8,293 bases of DNA, taken from Sulfuritalea sp. GTDB taxonomy: Bacteria > Pseudomonadota > Gammaproteobacteria > Burkholderiales > Rhodocyclaceae. Position numbers and translations under genes: made by a program. How positions within the stretch are numbered: the stretch's first letter is position 1; every line of letters begins with the position of its first letter. The stretch is taken from positions 1-8,293 of the forward strand of contig JAIPCS010000150.1 of the NCBI GenBank assembly GCA_021738105.1, written 5' to 3'. Below are positions 6,863 to 8,293 of this stretch, in pieces. The notes below the pieces were generated by a model. That model was not told where the DNA came from, ran no database searches, and was given only the letters and a program-made list of their open reading frames with translations.

Positions 6863-7836
6863 TTTGTGGCAACCTTCCCGTGAGCGATGGCAGCACCGTC
6901 ATGCAGGGGAATCAGGATGCCGTCATGGGCCATCTTTCCTGCATCGAGGGATTCCAGCGCGGGATGACTCTTCTTGAGATCCGACAACTGGCTGAGCACC
7001 GCCGCCGTGAAGCGCCGTATCGATTCCGCGTCCACCTTGTCGCTGGAGATAAGCGTGGTTTTCATGCCGAACGAAGGAATGGCAACGGGGTGCCCCACGT
7101 ACATGCCGCCCGGAATACTCACGTGCATGAGGCTCGGATGTTCGTGCAGCACATTTTCGACAATTACCTTCGGGATCGGAAATATCACGCCTTCGCATTC
7201 CTCAATCATCTTCTTGAAAAACGGCGCAGGCATGCCCAACGCCTGGAACATGACATCAATCTCGCCTTTGCAGAAGGCTTCGCCCATTCCCGTGGTGGTC
7301 AGTTCCGTGATCGACTGAAAATCTTCAGTACGCAGTTTGGCCGCCTCCATGATCATCCTGACGATACCGCGCTGACTGGAGCCCTTGTTGCCGATATTGA
7401 CCCGCTTGCCGCGTATCTCGTCGAACTGCGTGATATTCGCGGCGCGCTTGACGACCATGGTGACCGGTTCGTCATAAAGAGAAAATACCTGACGCAGTGA
7501 ATGCGACGGACCGCGCTCGGCGAAGTCGCCCTTGCCGTGATACGCATCGAAGGCAAGATCGGTGCGGGTGATGCCCAGACTCAATTCGCCCGAAAGTACA
7601 GCCTGAATGTTGTATTCGGAGCCGCCGGTGGAATAGGCGAGGCAACGAATAAGCTCCTTCAGGCGCAACTTGTTGACCAGGTCGCACAGTGCAATGCCCA
7701 CTGGATGATAGACACCGCTGGTCGAAGCCGTGCCGAGTGCGAGGAATTTCTTCATCACCGGTTGCGGTTCTGCCGCGACCGCCAATGTACTTATCAGCAG
7801 CGCGATCACGATCCAGACTCTTGCGATGCTACGCAT
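6859..7836 (-). CDS. TAXI-family TRAP-type solute-binding protein
   Basis: This is a 325-residue periplasmic protein from the ATG at 7836. A signal peptide is evident (hydrophobic 6-21, cleavage near AVAA-EP). The mature part follows the TAXI pattern: LGTASTSGVYHPVGIALC (34-51), STGGSEYNIQAVLSGELSLGI (69-89, split over the known TGGS-x-N and G..D.G.. regions), the RGKRVNIGNKGSS hinge segment (142-154), PGGMYVGHP (242-250) and the C-terminal PLHDGAAIAHG, like the PLHPGA ending of the family. TAXI proteins capture small acids such as amino acids or dicarboxylates and normally hand them to a fused DctQM membrane unit; none is present here. The frame is open upstream to a GTG at 7956, but that would place 40 charged residues before the signal peptide, and the strong GAGAGGGAG ribosome site (7841-7849) fixes the start at 7836. 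It is the first gene of the cluster and overlaps the secretin gene by 4 nt. Confidence 0.92.
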   Translation of the reverse strand: MRSIARVWIVIALLISTLAVAAEPQPVMKKFLALGTASTSGVYHPVGIALCDLVNKLRLKELIRCLAYSTGGSEYNIQAVLSGELSLGITRTDLAFDAYHGKGDFAERGPSHSLRQVFSLYDEPVTMVVKRAANITQFDEIRGKRVNIGNKGSSQRGIVRMIMEAAKLRTEDFQSITELTTTGMGEAFCKGEIDVMFQALGMPAPFFKKMIEECEGVIFPIPKVIVENVLHEHPSLMHVSIPGGMYVGHPVAIPSFGMKTTLISSDKVDAESIRRFTAAVLSQLSDLKKSHPALESLDAGKMAHDGILIPLHDGAAIAHGKVATK

Positions 7837-7840
7837 TCCA

Positions 7841-7849
7841 CTCCCTCTC
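7841..7849 (-). promoter_or_regulatory. Ribosome binding site that fixes the TAXI gene start
   Basis: On the minus strand GAGAGGGAG ends 4 nt before the ATG at 7836, with GAGG 7 nt away. No comparable purine tract was noticed in front of the longer GTG start at 7956, and the residues directly after this ATG form a signal peptide. Confidence 0.75.
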
Positions 7850-7873
7850 AAACCGGTGCCAGGCAAGTGGTGC

Positions 7874-7902
7874 AATTTAGCCTCTAAACCGCTTTTCAGC
7901 AA
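7874..7902 (-). promoter_or_regulatory. Candidate sigma-70 promoter of the minus-strand cluster
   Basis: On the minus strand TTGCTG (7902-7897) and TAAATT (7879-7874) are separated by exactly 17 bp. Matches to the consensus are 3 of 6 and 4 of 6, so it is a modest promoter. Its position would give a leader of about 30 nt before the TAXI gene ribosome site, which is reasonable. It lies in the only long non-coding stretch upstream of the cluster. Confidence 0.35.
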
Positions 7903-8126
7903 CCGGCTGAGGGGACTCGTTTCGAGCGTCCGGAAAAGAGTCGGCGATGGTGACACGGGAATGCCCGGTCAATTTCGACGGACGTCGATCAACCATCCGT
8001 ATTTGTGTAAATATTGGGCGGGTTCCGGCAGACAGTGAGCGCCATCCAGAATATGGCCTCTCAATGAAGAGTCCAAAGTACATGACCACAAATGCTATTC
8101 GGTCCCGACGGGGCCGGGAGGGGGCC
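7903..8126. other. Divergent intergenic region with small inverted repeat
   Basis: This non-coding stretch lies between two divergently transcribed transport-related genes and should hold the promoter of the rightward gene and any shared operator. A 5-bp palindrome, TCGAC-GGAC-GTCGA (7975-7988), is the clearest symmetric element, and a shorter CGGG/CCCG hairpin lies just to its left. An AT-rich patch around 8001-8014 (TAAATA at 8008) could be a -10 box for the rightward gene, but its -35 partner (TCGATC, 7985-7990) is poor and overlaps the palindrome. None of these is strong enough to name a regulator. Confidence 0.3.
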
Positions 8127-8293
8127 GTGAAATTCAAGTCGATCGCAACGGACATAAATGCTGGCGCCGTTGGCGCGATCATCGCGTTCCCCATCATCCT
8201 GAATTGTGGCTTCGTGCTGGCACAGCCGCTGGGCGGGCAATTCATCGCGATGACCACCTCCGCCGCACTGGCCGCTTCCATCGTGGTCGCGCT
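8127..8293 (+). CDS. Probable SulP-like membrane transporter, N-terminal fragment
   Basis: The frame is open from 8127 to the right edge (55 full codons). The start is taken as GTG at 8127 because GGGAGGGGG (8116-8124) ends 2 nt upstream, with GGAGG 5 nt away. An in-frame ATG at 8082 would add 15 Arg/Gly-rich residues and has only a weak AAGAG upstream. After a short basic and polar start (KFKSIATD) come two hydrophobic stretches: INAGAVGAIIAFPIILNCGF, then LAQPLGG and a second Ala-rich helix. The D-x-x-AG-x-x-x-(x)-A-x-P layout recalls the first helix of SulP/SLC26 anion transporters, but too little is visible to exclude another polytopic family. It is divergent from the minus-strand cluster and could share regulation with it. 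Confidence 0.6.
   Translation, partial: MKFKSIATDINAGAVGAIIAFPIILNCGFVLAQPLGGQFIAMTTSAALAASIVVA

Noticed and set aside
7837..7956. Longer N-terminus of the TAXI protein from a GTG at 7956
   Set aside because: It would bury the signal peptide behind 40 residues. The strong ribosome site sits at 7841-7849 instead.
1..8293. tRNA, rRNA, CRISPR array or insertion sequence
   Set aside because: I saw no cloverleaf, regular spacer array, transposase motif or terminal inverted repeats. The cyclase deletion point shows no inserted element.

Overview
The window looks like a chromosomal stretch of a Gram-negative proteobacterium, most likely a betaproteobacterium of the Rhodocyclales/Accumulibacter type. 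I base this on the moderately high GC content, the codon use, the density of periplasmic and outer-membrane proteins (a secretin, a TAXI binding protein, a YceI protein), and my recollection of family distribution. No database search was possible, so the taxon is an inference.

Layout from left to right: (1) positions 1-284, plus strand, are the 3' end of a YceI-family gene. A good intrinsic terminator at 294-325 follows it. (2) Positions 484-7836 are all minus strand and read as one tightly packed cluster. In transcription order they encode a TAXI-type solute-binding protein (7836-6859), a TPR plus secretin-domain lipoprotein (6862-4904, 4-nt overlap), an exported pentapeptide-repeat protein (4890-4021), a broken class III adenylate/guanylate cyclase (3984-3503), a cyclic-nucleotide-binding-like domain fused to a DASS/SLC13-type permease (3392-1515), and an ABC_sub_bind-like binding protein (1518-484, 4-nt overlap). 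A plausible promoter lies upstream of the TAXI gene at 7874-7902. (3) From about 8127 a divergent plus-strand membrane protein, probably SulP-like, runs off the right edge.

Together, the minus-strand genes could form an envelope-spanning uptake or sensing module. It would have a possible outer-membrane pore with periplasmic TPRs, two unrelated solute-binding proteins, an exported beta-helical pentapeptide protein, an inner-membrane anion permease with a cytoplasmic cNMP-like domain, and, originally, a membrane-bound cyclase. The usual partners of these families are missing from the window: TRAP membrane subunits, ABC permease and ATPase, and other type II secretion or pilus genes. That absence makes the combination the most interesting feature here.

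The cyclase is clearly damaged. An N-terminal membrane/sensor piece of about 95 residues is joined out of frame to only the last 65 residues of the cyclase catalytic domain, starting exactly at its Asn-Val-Ala-Ala-Arg motif. The adjacent cNMP-like domain has lost the phosphate-binding Arg. The cyclic nucleotide branch of the module may therefore be decaying in this strain.
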